A stretch of 64,000 nt of DNA from positions 711,712 to 775,711 of the forward strand of contig QRFJ01000057.1 in the NCBI GenBank assembly GCA_006176705.1, read 5' to 3'. The position numbers were made by a program, and so were the translations under genes. This document shows, in pieces, positions 46,350 through 57,945 of the stretch. The DNA is from Cocos nucifera. Its lineage: Eukaryota; Streptophyta; Magnoliopsida; Arecales; Arecaceae. A model generated the notes under the pieces. It was not told the origin of the DNA. It ran no database searches and saw nothing but the letters and a program-made list of their open reading frames with translations. Each line of letters opens with the position of its first letter. Within the stretch, counting starts at the first letter, position 1.

Positions 46350-46870
46350 AGGAACGCTAGCTGATGGAGGAGTCCAAAAGAAGTTTGGCTCCTATAGAGA
46401 TTCGACCGAAGGAGAGATACGGAAGGACTTTAGCTCCTGTAGAAGTCCGACTAAAGGAGAAGCTTGGAAGGAGTTCGGCTCCTGTGGAAATCAGACTAAA
46501 GGAGAGATATGGAAGGAGTTTGGCTCTTATAGAAGTCCGACTGAAGGAGAAACTTGGAAGGAGTTCGGCTCATGTGGAAATCCGACTGAATGAGAGATAC
46601 GGAAGGAGTTCGGCTGTTGTAGAAGTTCGACTGAAGAAGGGATCCGAGAGAAGTTCGGCTCCTGTAGAAATTCGACTAAAGGAGGGATCCAGGAGGAGTT
46701 CGGCTCTTGTAGACGTCTGACTGAAGGAGAAGCTCAGAAGGAGTTCGATTCCTGTAGAAATCCGATTGAAGGAGGAGTTCGGTTCCTATAGAAGTTTAAC
46801 TGAAGAAGGGATCCAGGAGGAGTTTGGCTTTTGTAGGCATCCGACTGAAGGAGGGATCCTGAAGGAGTTC
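46350..46870 (-). repeat. 45-bp-type tandem repeats in the 3' LTR of element 4
   Basis: About eleven units like GGAGTTCGGCTCCTGTAGAA, GTCCGACTGAAGGAGAAGC. Counterpart at 54330-54830 in the 5' LTR. Confidence 0.85.
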
Positions 46871-47149
46871 GATCGCTGGGGGAGTTCGGCTGGAGCTCAG
46901 CCGTTGAGGAGTTTGACTGGGATTCGATCGTTGGAGGAGTTCGATTGGGTTCCATCGCTGAGGAGAGAATTCTCGATTGAAGCTCTTCCATGATTATCGG
47001 TTGTATTAGGCTAAGCATCAAACTGAACTTCGATGAGAGCGGAGTTTATCCCCAACAATAATCCCCCCCACTTTCGAGTTCGAAACTCGAAGGAAGGGAG
47101 TACAAAAAGGGCGACTACCGAAGTCATCTTCAAGGCTCTGCACCACTTC

Positions 47150-47580
47150 AGATTGAAGCTCATGGGAGATCTTATCTTCAGCCAAGATTGATGTCGAAGT
47201 TGAAGCTCGGAGGAGATCTTGTCTCCAATCGAAGTTGAGGCCCAGGAAAGATCTTATCTCCAATCGAGGTTGAAGTTGCAATTGAAGCTCGGAGAAGATC
47301 TTATCTCCAGCCGAGGTTGAAGGAGATCTTATCTTCTATTGACGTAGAAGCTCGAAGAAGATCTTATCTCCAGTCGAGGTTAAAGAAAATCTTATCTTTT
47401 GTTGATGTAGAAGCTCAGGAGAGATCTTATCTCCAGCCGAGGTTGACATTGAAGTTGAAGCTTAGAGGAGATCTTGTCTCCAACTGAGGTTGAAAGAGAT
47501 CTTCTCTCCTATTGTGTAGACTTTGAAGCTAGAGAAGGTTTTTATCTCCAGCCGAGGTTGAAGGAGATCTTATCTTCTAT
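47150..47580 (-). repeat. Hairpin repeat array of element 4
   Basis: About nine irregular units with the GGAGATCTTATCTCCAGCCG core and CGAGGTTGAAG linkers, the same family as in elements 1-3. Confidence 0.85.
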
Positions 47581-47589
47581 TGTTGTCGG

Positions 47590-48160
47590 ACATAATGGAG
47601 CCGTCGTTGGGGCCTTTCCTCTCATCTTGTCTAAAATGAATGAGACCTTTGGCTTTGCTCACGTTAGGATGAGATTCTCCTCCTATTTCTAATGAGCTGT
47701 GGAGGCACATAAGGACCGTTGTCAGGACTTCTCCCCATCTCATCTAAAATGAATGAGGTCTTCGACTTTGCTTACGTTAGAACGAGATTCTCCTCCTATT
47801 CCTAACGGGCTATGGGAGCACATAAGGGCTATTGTCAGGGCCTCTCCCCCTATTTCTTCTAAAATGAATGAGACCTTCGACTTTACTCGCATTAGGATGA
47901 GGTTCTCCTCCTATTCCTAACAGACTGTAAGGGCACATAAGAGCCATTGTCAGGGCCTCTCCCTCCATCTCGTCTAAAATGAATGAGGCCTTCGACTTTG
48001 CTCGCATTAAGATGAGGTTCTCCTCATATTCCTAACGGACTATGGGGGCACATAAGGGTCGTTGTCAAGGCCTCTCCCTCCATCTCATCTAAAATGAATG
48101 AGATCTTCAACTTTGCTCACGTTAGGACGAGGTTCTCCTCTTGTTCCTAATATGGCCACT
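47590..48160 (-). repeat. ~114-bp tandem repeats of element 4
   Basis: About five units with CATCTCGTCTAAAATGAATG and GTTAGGATGAGGTTCTCCTCC; unit starts near 47694, 47806, 47921 and 48036. Homologous to 40880-41335. Confidence 0.88.
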
Positions 48161-48399
48161 TTTAATTGATTCTTTCCTATCATCACATAATTTTTGCAAT
48201 AAGAAATAATAATATCGAAATGAAGAAGTTTTATTGCGGAAAAATTACTAGTAGTACATTCTTAGATTTTCTGAGTTCCAAGATCGTGGGAGCATTGTTC
48301 CTCCGAGCTTCTTTAGGTGATAAGTTTCAGGTCGGATGACCTCCATCACTTCATACAGGCCTTTCCAATTTGGGCAAGTTTTTCCTAGGTTTGAGGCTG

Positions 48400-51300
48400 G
48401 AAGATGGCGGCTCATCGAAGCACTAAGTCCCCCACTTTGAATGTTTTACTTCTGACTCTAGAGTTATAATATCGAGCCATCCTTCGTTTGTAGGCCGCCA
48501 TCCGAATCTGTGCTTTTTCTCTTTTTTCTTTCAGCAGATCGAGGTTAGCTCTGAGGTCCCACGGATTATACCGCTCATTGAAGGTGACGACCCATGCTGA
48601 TGGGAGTTTAAGCTCGATTGATATGACTATCTCCATTCTAAAGGCTAAGGTGAATGATGTTTTCCCAATCGACGACTTTTGAGTAGTTCGGTACGCCCAG
48701 AGGACGTGGTTGAGTTCGTCCACCCAGGCCCCCTTTGCTCTATCGAGCCTCATCTTGATGCCTTGCAGCTTAATTCGGTTGGTCACTTCAGCTTTTTCAT
48801 TCACCTGTGGGTGAGCTACCGATGTGAAGTGGTGGAAGATGTTTAGATCTTCACAGAACTCGACGAACCTTGTCCCAGTGAACTGTCGCCCATTATTAGT
48901 TATGAGAGTTCGAGATAGACCGAACCGGTAGACTATTGACTTCCAGACGAAGTCCTATACCTTGGTATCGATAATTTTTGCTAGTGGTTCAGCTTCGACC
49001 TATTTGGTGAAGTAGTCGATCGCGATCAGGAGGAACTTCCGCTGTCTGCACGCCTTCGAAAAAGAGCCAAGTATGTCCATTCTCCATTGCGCAAATGGCC
49101 AAGGTGCACTTAGCAAAATAAGCTCGAAGGCCGGCTGTCTTTGTACGTTTACATTCTTCTGACAGCAATCATATTTCTTAACATACTCCACAGAATCATG
49201 ATACAAGATCGGCCAATAGTACCCTTGTCGAAGTAGTTTTTGTGATAGGAATCTGGCTCCTACATGACTTCCACAGATTCTCTCATGCACTTTTTATAAT
49301 GCGAAGTCGGTCTCTGAAGATCGAAGATATCTCAGCAATGGTAGAGAATACGACCTCTTATACAACTTGCCCTCATACAAAACGTACCGAAAGGCTTGAT
49401 TCCTGAGTTTTCGAGCTTCTTTCGGATCACGAGGAAAAACTCTCTCCTTGAAGTAGGCAACCAACGGATCAATCCAACTCGGCTCAAGCTTCATTTGCAT
49501 AACGACCTATGATTCCTCTAAGCTTGGGCATTTCAGAGTCTCAAAAAATACTTTTTTTGATAGTTCGACTGGGACTGAAGTGGCCAATTTAAAGAGAAAA
49601 TCGGCTTTTGTATTTTCTACCCTCAGGATCTGTTGAATGCCAAAACTGCCGAAAGTCGAAGTCAAATCCTTTACTTTCTTCAGGTACTTTATCATACTTT
49701 CCTCCCGCGCTTCGTAGTTGCCACTAACTTGACCGACCACTAATTAAAAATCACTATAGACTTGGAGCCGATCTACTTTTAACTCTCTTGCTATTTTTAA
49801 TCCAGCGATCAGTGCTTCATACTCGGCTCCATTATTAGTCGCAGAAAATTCAAAGCATAGCACGTACTCGATGACTCCCTCGGGACTGGCTAAGACTAAT
49901 CCCGCACTTGCTCCAGTGGAGTTGGATGAACCATCCACATATAGAGCCTAAAAGCCTTCGGAAAGGTTGACACTCTCTTTAGAGAAGCTTTGTTGCGATA
50001 GTAGAGTGCCGGTCTCATTATGTTCAAGCTTGGCTTCAGCTGGGATGGTATATTTTACTACAAAATCTATCAATATTTGAACTTTGATCGATGGCCGGGG
50101 TCGATAGTTGATGTCAAATTCTATGAGCTCGATTGTCCATTTTGCGATTCTTCTGAAAGCATTCGTTTGACGAAGGACTGTTTTTATTGATTGGTCCGTA
50201 AGGACCATTATGGTGTGCCCCTAAAAGTAAGATCGGAGTCTCCTAACAATAATTAGAAGAGAGTAAATTAATTTTTCTAGCTTGGAGTATCTGATCTCTG
50301 CATCCCTCAAGATCCGACTTACGTAGTAGACCGGTCGCTGCATCTTTGCTTCTTCCTTAACCAGGACTGCTACCAAGGCCACCGAAAAGACAATTAGGTA
50401 TAGGAATAATTCTTCTCTGGGTTCAGGCTTTACCAGTAGTGGAAGTAAATCGAGGTAGTTTTTAAACTCCTCAAATGCTCGTTGGTACTCCATCGTCCAG
50501 TAGAAGTTCTTTGGTTGTCTGAAAACTCGAAAGAAGAGCATGCATCGCTCGGCCGATCTCGAGATGAAGTGATTTAGGGATGCCATTTTTTTAGTCAGAT
50601 GCTAAACTTTTTTTATTATTTTTGGAGTAGTCATCTTCTAAATGGCTCAGATTTTCTTTGGATTTGCTTCAATCCCGTGCCTTGACACTATAGACCTCAG
50701 AAACTTTTCAGAGGTCACACCAAAGGCGCACTTGGTCGGATTCGGTTTCATCTTGTGCTTCCTGAGTGCACTGAAGATCTCTTCAAGATTGGTGAGGTGG
50801 TCTATAGAAGCTCGGCTTTTAATGAGCATGTCATCCATGTACACCTCCATGTTGCGGTCGATCTGCTCCTTGAAGATCTTGTTGATCAGGCACTGGTACA
50901 TTGCCTCTATTTTTTTGAGTCTAAAGGGCATAATCTTGTAACAATAAAGACCACGATCAGTAATAAAAGCAGTTTTCTCCTCGTCCTCCGATGCCATCCA
51001 TATCTAATTATAACTAGAGAAGGCATCCATGAAGGTGAGAAGCTCATGGCCCAAGGTCGTATCTACCAGTTGATCAATCCTGGGTAGAGGATAGCTATCT
51101 TTTGGGCAGGTCTTGTTCAGCTTTTTAAAGTCTATACACATCCTCTACTTATTGTTTGCCTTTTTGATGAGGACCACGTTTGAGATCTAGATCGGATAGT
51201 TAACTTTTTGGATGAATTCAGCTTTGAGGAGCTTACCTACTTCTTTGACGATTGCTTTCTGCCTCTCCAGGGCGTGGTTGCGCATCTTCTTTTTTATCGA

Positions 51301-52040
51301 TCGATGCTTCGGATCAACGATTAGTCGATGTTTCATGACCTCGACGTTAATTCCTGGCATATTCGCTAGGGCCCAAGCAAAGATGTCCACATTCTTTCTG
51401 AGAAAGGCGACGAGTTGCTCCCAAACCTCATCCCCCAAGTGAGAGTCAATCTGCACTGCGTGCTCTGCATTCCTATCGTTTAAGGGCATAGATATGAGGT
51501 CCTCCATAGGCTCGTCCCACTCCTCGGTGAGGTCATCACGGACATCCAACCCATCAATAAGATAAGAGTCGGACTGTTCTTTCTTATGCAGGGTGATTGA
51601 GTAGCAGTGCCTTGCTAGAGCTTGATCTCTTCTGACCTCTCTGATTCTGTGACTTGTCGAAAACTTCATCTTCAAATAATAAGTTGATACCACTATCCGA
51701 AGTATATTTAGATTAGGTCGGTTGAGAATAGCATTATAGATGGATGGAGTCCTTACGACTAAAAAATCAACCTATGCCTGAGCCAGCTTTGAACGTTGCC
51801 CCTGCAGTCACAGCCAAAGTTATTATATCCTCAACTGGTACAGCATCGCTAGTGAAGCCTATCAACGGAAAGTTCATAGACCTCGAGTGGTTATTGAGTA
51901 AGAATATTTTCAAGAAAGTATCATAAAATAATACGTCGGTCGAGCTTCCATTATCTATCAAAATACGGTGTACATCATAGTCAGTAATGTTTAAAGAGAT
52001 TACAACCACGTCATTGTGTAGAAATTGAACCCCCAAAGCA
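48400..52040 (-). pseudogene. Broken pol polyprotein of element 4
   Basis: Domains in sense order. Aspartic protease about 52036-51767, with ILIDNGSSTDVLFYD. Reverse transcriptase 51693-50647, with YMDDM at the active site and KCAFGVTSEKFL. RNase H with RT-connection 50586-50000 (VYYVSRILRDAE). Second RNase H 49938-49507 (MDGSSNSTGASAG, NNGAEYEALIAGL), the extra domain characteristic of the Tat clade. Integrase zinc-binding part 49290-49140 (GYYWPILYHDS, CCQKN), catalytic core about 49110-48770 and C-terminal part to 48412 (FKVGDLVLR). The second catalytic Asp appears as Asn (TNNG, about 48893-48898). In-frame stops and frame changes separate nearly every domain. It would have acted in reverse transcription and integration. 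Confidence 0.88.
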
Positions 52041-52114
52041 TCTATCTCAGTGAAGGTTATGGGTTCCTCAGTCCTTCATCTCTTCACTGATTCTTCGGAT
52101 CCACCGGCCTCTTC

Positions 52115-53676
52115 TCACCAAAGTTCTTCTGAGATAGTATTGATGATACCGAGAGGCGGCCAATCTTCTTGTTGATCCTCCCCCCTTGGTGGTTCAGGCT
52201 GCAGCAGTGCCCTTGGTTGATCTTTCCGTCCTTCAGGCCAACGCTGCAGGAATCGATCGAGTCTGTCTTGTCTGATAAGCTTCTCGATCTCATCCTGGAG
52301 TTGAATACACTCTTCAGTATCATGATCATAGTCACGACGATAAAAGCAGAACTTGTTAGGATTGTGTTTGTCGAGGTGAGTACGCATCTTTTTTGGTCTC
52401 GATAGTTGCTACATGATTTTCATCAGTACTTGAATTTTTGAAGCATTGAGAGGGGCATAGTTATGAAATTTTTGGAGGGAAGAACCCCGTCGCACCCTTC
52501 TATCGGAGCTTCCCTGCCTCCGAGTTCAAGGAGGAGTTCAGGCTTGCTTGCGCTCAGGAAGAGTTTGGGAGCATGGTTAAGCTTCACTCGACTTTTCTTC
52601 CTCGATGGGCCTGCCTGGCTCATCGATTCGTTGCTCACCAAGGCTTCATCATCCTTGGCCTTAAAGGCCTCTTCAGCTTGGGCATAACCTTCAGCCCAAG
52701 CTAATATATCGACAAAGTTCTTGGGGTACTTTTTTTTCAGGAAAAATAATAAATCATTCTTCTGAAGGCCGTCTTGAGTGCGGCCATGGTGACTGATTGG
52801 TCCAGATTCTAGACCTCCAATGCAGCAGCATTAAACCAGATGACATAAGTTCGGATGGACTTTTCCTCCTTCTGCTTGATGTTTATCAGAAAATTCGAAC
52901 CTCAGCGCGGACGTCAGCTGCTGACAAAGTAAGCCACGAACCGATGGCTTATCTGATCAAAAAAAAATGGTACCCGACTTAAGTGTCGAGTAGCAATTTC
53001 TGACGGCTTTCTTGAGGGTGGATGGAAAAGTCCGACACAAAATAGCATCTGGCACGTCATGGAGCAACATCATTATTCGAAAGACTTTCAAATGATCGAT
53101 CGGATTGGTGGTTCCATTGTAACTCTCGAACTGTGGGAGCTTGAAGTTCAGCAGAATTGGTTCCTGCATGATCTTTTGAGAAAACAAAGGGTCAGTGCAA
53201 ATATCATTACTGTGTAAGGAGGGAGTATGACGGAGCTCTTCAATTCGTCAGTTTATTTCTAGGAGCTTTTGATTCAGGAGATCTTTACGATTATTGATCT
53301 TCAGGATTTTCTGATGGAATGGGCGCAAAGTTTTCCTCTAGGTTGAGTCGTGGTCCAAGCAAGGGCCCTCCATTCTTTGCTTCTCCTTTTCGGAGATCAA
53401 AGGCCGGATAGTCCAAGTCGGTCGTTCCCAGACCAAACCATAGGGCTCCAAAGAAGCCTGCTCCGATCAAATTGGTGCTGGAGCCTGTCGATGTATGGCC
53501 TGCATCGCCTCCATGAGACCACGAAACAACTGAACCAGTATGTTGAACTGCTCCGCATCCACCATGGTTATAAGTGGAGCTTGAGTTATCGAGGCTGAAG
53601 CAAGAGCGGATAGTTCTGGATGGAATCTGACTGCAGAGGCCGTCAATCATCAGGTCGAAACTTTTCTGGGAGGCAT
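52115..53676 (-). pseudogene. Broken gag of element 4
   Basis: The family gag start (MPPRK...) is at 53676 and meets stops early. The core at 52957-53187 reads MQEPILLNFKLPQFESYNG and TFPSTLKKAVRN. 52700-52850 holds the LKGGLQKN-type region in shifted frames. 52115-52387 carries the C-terminal knuckle region CFYRRDYDHDTEEC, where the second ligand of the family's CX2HX4HX4C is Arg. Non-functional. Confidence 0.82.
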
Positions 53677-53786
53677 TTTTTCTCGAGAAAGAACTCTAGA
53701 GAGGAAGAAGAGAGGTCACTAGTGAGCACTCCTTTAAGAATAAGGGAACCTCGGAAACATATGTGTCCTTCCTCTAGCGTCAATTC

Positions 53787-54998
53787 TATTATTGCAGAAT
53801 CTGGTTGATGCTGGATCGAGCTAAAGTTGAGAAAGACGAGATCGCCGTCGGTGACCTACGAAATAAAGTCCCATCTGGAGTCGGTGGTGGTGGCTCCGAT
53901 GATCAAGTCAGCTCTTCTAGCCAATAGAAATAGAGTGCTCGGGCAGAAATTCAACGGAGTTTCGGAAAGAAGAAGAGAGCTTAGAGAAAACATATTCAGA
54001 GAATTTCTTTTTATAGACGGAGCTTGTAGCGGATTGATAGTGATAGCTGCAGCTGCCTGATAGCGGGCCGCTCGAAACCTGATGGAGTCTGTCAGGGAGG
54101 AGGGTGCCGTCTGTAGCACCGTCTATAGTAGATTGATGGTGACAGCCATCACCACCTGATAACGAATTGCTGTCGCCTACAGCAGATCGATAGTGACGAT
54201 CACAGCCGTTCGATACTAAGCCGCTCAAGGCTGCATAGATGGGTGAAGAGCTTTGATGTATATCAATTTCAAAAAAGTTCGGACTTCCAAAGGAAATACG
54301 ACTAGAGTAAATCATCCAAAAGAAATGCTAGCTAAAAGAGTTCGATTCCTATAGAGATTCGATTGAAGGAGAGATACGGAAGAAGTTCGGCTCCTATAGA
54401 AGTTCGACTGAAGGAAAAGCTTGGAAGGAGTTTGGCTTTTGTAGAAATCTGACTGAAGGAGAGATACGGAAGGAGTTTGGCTTCTGTAGAAGTCCGACTG
54501 AAGGAGAAGCTTAGAAGGAGTTCAGCTCCTATGAAAATTCGACTGAAGGAGAGATACGGAAGGAGTTCGACTCCTGTAGAAGTTTGACTGAAGGAGAAAT
54601 TCGGAAGGAGTTTGGCTTCTGTAGAAATTCGACTAAATAAGAAATTCAGAAGGAGTTCGACTTCTGTAGACGTCCGATTGAAGGAGAAGCTCGGAAGGAG
54701 TTTGGCTCCTATAGAAATTCGACTGAATGAAGAGTTTGGAAGGAGTTTGGCTTCTATAGAAGTCCGATTGAAGGAGGAATTTGGAAGGAGTTCGGCTTCC
54801 ATAGGCATCCGACTGAATGAGGGATCCAAAAGGAGTTCGACCGCTGGGGGAGTTCGGCTGGGATTTAGTCATTGGAGGAGTTTGGTTGGGTTCGATCGTT
54901 GGAGAGAGAATTTTTGATTGAAGCTCTTCCGTAATTATCGGTTGCATTAGGCTAAGTATCAAACTGGACTTCGATGGGAGCGGGATTTATCCCCAACA
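53787..54998 (-). repeat. 5' LTR of element 4
   Basis: 1212 bp, ending GGGATTTATCCCCAACA on the plus strand. The minus strand carries a TATA-type motif (GTCTATAAAAAGAAATT, near 54010-54020). The outer TG has decayed to TA at the primer-binding-site side, as in element 2. Confidence 0.82.
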
Positions 54999-55575
54999 CT
55001 ATTTATATAATGGAGCATTCTAGAGATTGGATTTGAAGGTAGAACGATGCATGCATGCCCACCAGTTCTATAAAATTTTTATATTTTGACTTTATGATTG
55101 ATGTGATCATTCAATTGTACCAAAAAAATATAAAGAGTAATGTGATGTGTCATCCACCATGAGATTTGGTGCGATTCATTTGCACCCAAGGCATGCAATA
55201 CTTAGACCTAGGCTTTTTACTTATTTCTTTTTATAAGAAGAGAAAGAAAAAACGAGAAACAAGGCACATGTCTCTGGTTTAGAAAAGACCATAATAATAC
55301 AAACCTATTAAAACCATGCATTTTAAGAAATTTCAATTTTTTACAAATTTAAATTATCAAAATTTTTTGAATTCCATCATTTGAAAATAATCTATATAAA
55401 ATAAATAAAATACAATCACAAACGAAACAACTCTTATATCCTATTTATAATTTTGAATCAACATTTTTTGTATCAAATTCTAAAAGAGATCATGCTTATA
55501 TATTAGGCTAGATAAATTTGCTTTGAGATAATTAATAAAGATAGATAGCAAATTGATTGATATCATGGAGCAATC
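54999..55575 (+). repeat. Segmental duplication, copy A, right part
   Basis: Matches 55880-56440: GCATTCTAGAG, TTTACTTATTTCTTTTTATAAG, AAAACCATGCATTTTAAGAAA, GATAGCAAATTGATTGATAT. Together with 45577-45805 it forms copy A. Confidence 0.82.
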
Positions 55576-56445
55576 TGATTATTGCATGCACCGGGTCCAA
55601 GTGAACTAGGGCAAATCTCGGAGCATATGCATGGCGGATAGCTTGCAATCAGGATTTGGTAAAATACGATATGTTGAAGGCTTATCTGCTTATCCATGAT
55701 ATATGGACTACTCTACATTACTTTATTACAGTGTCAGTCCAGCATGTTCATTAAAAGATGAATAATGCGGCAAATTGAATTGCTACTTATGTAGTGGAGC
55801 ATTTTACTACATTACTTTATTATCGTGTCAGTCTAGTATGTTCATCGAAAAATGAATAATGCGGCAAATTGAATTGCTACTTATGTGGTAGAGCATTCTA
55901 CTTATATGGGTCTGAGGGTGGGACAATGCATGTCCCCCGATTCTATGAGATTTTTTATATATTGACTTTATGAATTGCTCTCACACTAGATTGGTATGAC
56001 CATCCGATTATACAAAAAAAAAAAATAAAGAATAATGTGGCATGTCCATCTACCGTGGGATTTGGTGTGGTCCAATTGTACCCGAGGTATGCAATACTTA
56101 AACCTAGGCTTTTTACTTATTTCTTCCCATAAGAAAAGAAAGAAAAAGTGAGAAATAAGACACCTTTCTCTCATTTTAAAAAGACCACAATAATGCAAAT
56201 CCATTAAAACCATGCATTTTAAGAAATTTCAATCCCTTGCAAATTTAAATTATTATTATTTTTTTGAGTTCTATCATTTGAAATAAAATACAATCACGAA
56301 TGAATTCACAATATTTTTTATATTAAATTCTAAAAAAGATAATGACCTATGAATCCTTATATATCGGACTAGATAAATTTGCTTCAAGATAATTAATAAA
56401 AATAGATAGCAAATTGATTGATATCATAGAGCAATCTAATATTAC
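55576..56445 (+). repeat. Segmental duplication, copy B
   Basis: Uninterrupted tandem copy of the segment split by element 4. It starts GCATGCACCGGGTCCAAGTG and ends near GAGCAATCTAATATTACC. It contains an additional ~88-bp internal tandem duplication (about 55725-55812 and 55813-55895: ACATTACTTTATTA, GATGAATAATGCGGC, AATTGAATTGCTACTTATGT). No coding potential seen. Confidence 0.82.
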
Positions 56446-57450
56446 CCTGCACCATTCATTAACCATATCATTGATCATTCTGTACAAATACTTTTGGTCC
56501 ATCAGTAACATGTCCATTTCTTTTAGAAACGTAAAATAATTTTATTGATAAAAAGATAGTATATCTGCAAACGCAAGCTAAATAAAATATTATTTTTTTA
56601 CCAAAAATTATATTTTCAAGCTCCTATTATGTTGTCTCCGGTTGCCCAGGGTCCACCCTCTCAGTGATTACTTAGCTTTAGGGATGGCATTAGATTGAAT
56701 TTAGAATAAATTTCTAATTACCCAAACTCAAACCTAAATATTCAATAAATTATTCAAATCTAGTCCAAATACTATTGGGATTAGATTTTTTTTGTCCAAA
56801 CCTATTTCAATTGGATATCAAATAATTTGGATTTACTCGATCCAAACCCAATTGAATTACATTGAGTATTTTTTTTAAAATTTCTATCAATTCCAAAGCC
56901 ACACTATAATTTCATAAATCATATATATTTTAAATGAATAAAATTTAATAATACTTAGTTCAATAATACTTAGTTTTATATTTAATTAAAATAAAATTTA
57001 TATGTAATATAAATTTAATGGATCAAAATATTTAATAATAAAAAAAGAAAAAAAAAGAAAAAAAAAGAAAGAATGAATAAGTTAGATTTTAGTAATTGAT
57101 TAAATATATATAATATAATATATATATTTTAAAATATTAAAATAATTTGAATTGGATGCATAATTATCTAGTTTTGACTCAAATATAAAATTAAGCATTT
57201 AAATTTTATCTGAATCCAATCCAAATCTAAACAACTACTCAATCTAATCGGATCGGATATCCATGGATTCGAGTTTCGTTGCCGCTACTTGGTCCGGTGC
57301 TTTCATGCGCAGCTTTAATCTATCTCAGGCTCGGCCCGTTGTATTGTTAAAATAAATAATAATAATAAAAATTATATGTTCTATTGTAAGAGGTATTGAA
57401 AAATAAAATTTTTATTATTTTTTTTAAGTAAATACGATATCAAGCACAGC
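56446..57450. other. Intergenic AT-rich region upstream of the helicase gene
   Basis: 56679-57285 begins TTAGGGATGGCATTAGATTG and ends GGATATCCATGGATTCGAGTTTCG then TTGCCGC, resembling a decayed hAT-type MITE of the GGGATGGCA class; the right terminal repeat is poor. 57040-57070 is A-rich. Confidence 0.35.
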
Positions 57451-57474
57451 CTAATCGTCGACGTCCGACAAATC

Positions 57475-57945
57475 ATGCCGACTGCATATCCAGAAGCTTG
57501 CTGCAGTGGACGGTCCAGATCGAAGCGTTCACTCGGAAGGCCGACTGCCTCCATCCCCTCTCTCGAGGCAAAGAAAAGAGAAAAATGCCACCATCCCGCG
57601 CAAATTCGAAGGCCAAAACCCCCCTTCCCCCGCTCTCCCCCAATCCGGCGACCCAAACCCTCACGCCCGCCTCTCCGAATCCTTTCACCCATCAATCCCC
57701 AAAACCCCCTTCCCGTTCCCATTTCCCCATCCCAATCTCAAATCCGAGCAGTTTCAGCCTCACTCTCCTCCATTTTTAGGGCTCAGCGGTTATCCGCCAC
57801 CTCTCCGGCGTCCAGATCGCGGGTGTTGATTTCTGCTCTTCTTTCCTCGCAGCTCTTTAATTCCTATTTCGTTGTTAGAAATCCATCGACTTACCTGCGT
57901 TATTCCCGAAAGTTTGCAATTTTAGGTGTGTCCAGCCATCTGGAG
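57475..57945 (+). promoter_or_regulatory. Probable promoter-proximal 5' UTR exon of RECQ4A
   Basis: A C/CT-rich block with much higher GC than its surroundings, followed by a strong donor, CATCTGGAG|gtaaat, at 57945/57946. An acceptor, TTTTCCAG, at 59098-59105 would join it to the exon holding the start codon. Open frames crossing it do not join the helicase frame and end in stops, so it is best read as leader. An upstream ATG (57583) opens a 65-codon Pro-rich frame that could be a uORF. Confidence 0.45.

Larger units (their letters stand above)
45806..54998 (-). mobile_element. Tat-lineage Ty3/gypsy LTR retrotransposon with pol (element 4)
   Basis: 9193 bp, minus orientation. The LTRs are at 45806-47057 (3') and 53787-54998 (5'). 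The 5-bp target duplication CTATT is exact at 45801-45805 and 54999-55003. The primer-binding site is minus-strand AATTGACGCTAGAGGAAGG next to the 5' LTR. The polypurine tract is at 47058-47075. Order in the sense direction: LTR, gag, protease, RT, RNase H, second RNase H, integrase, 116-bp repeats, hairpin repeats, LTR. This is the only copy in the window with pol and a plausible representative of the autonomous partner for elements 1-3. Many stops and frameshifts show it is inactive. Confidence 0.9.

Noticed and set aside
56679..57285. Decayed hAT-like MITE
   Set aside because: The left end resembles the GGGATGGCA class but the right terminus does not pair well and no 8-bp duplication was found; kept only as a remark.
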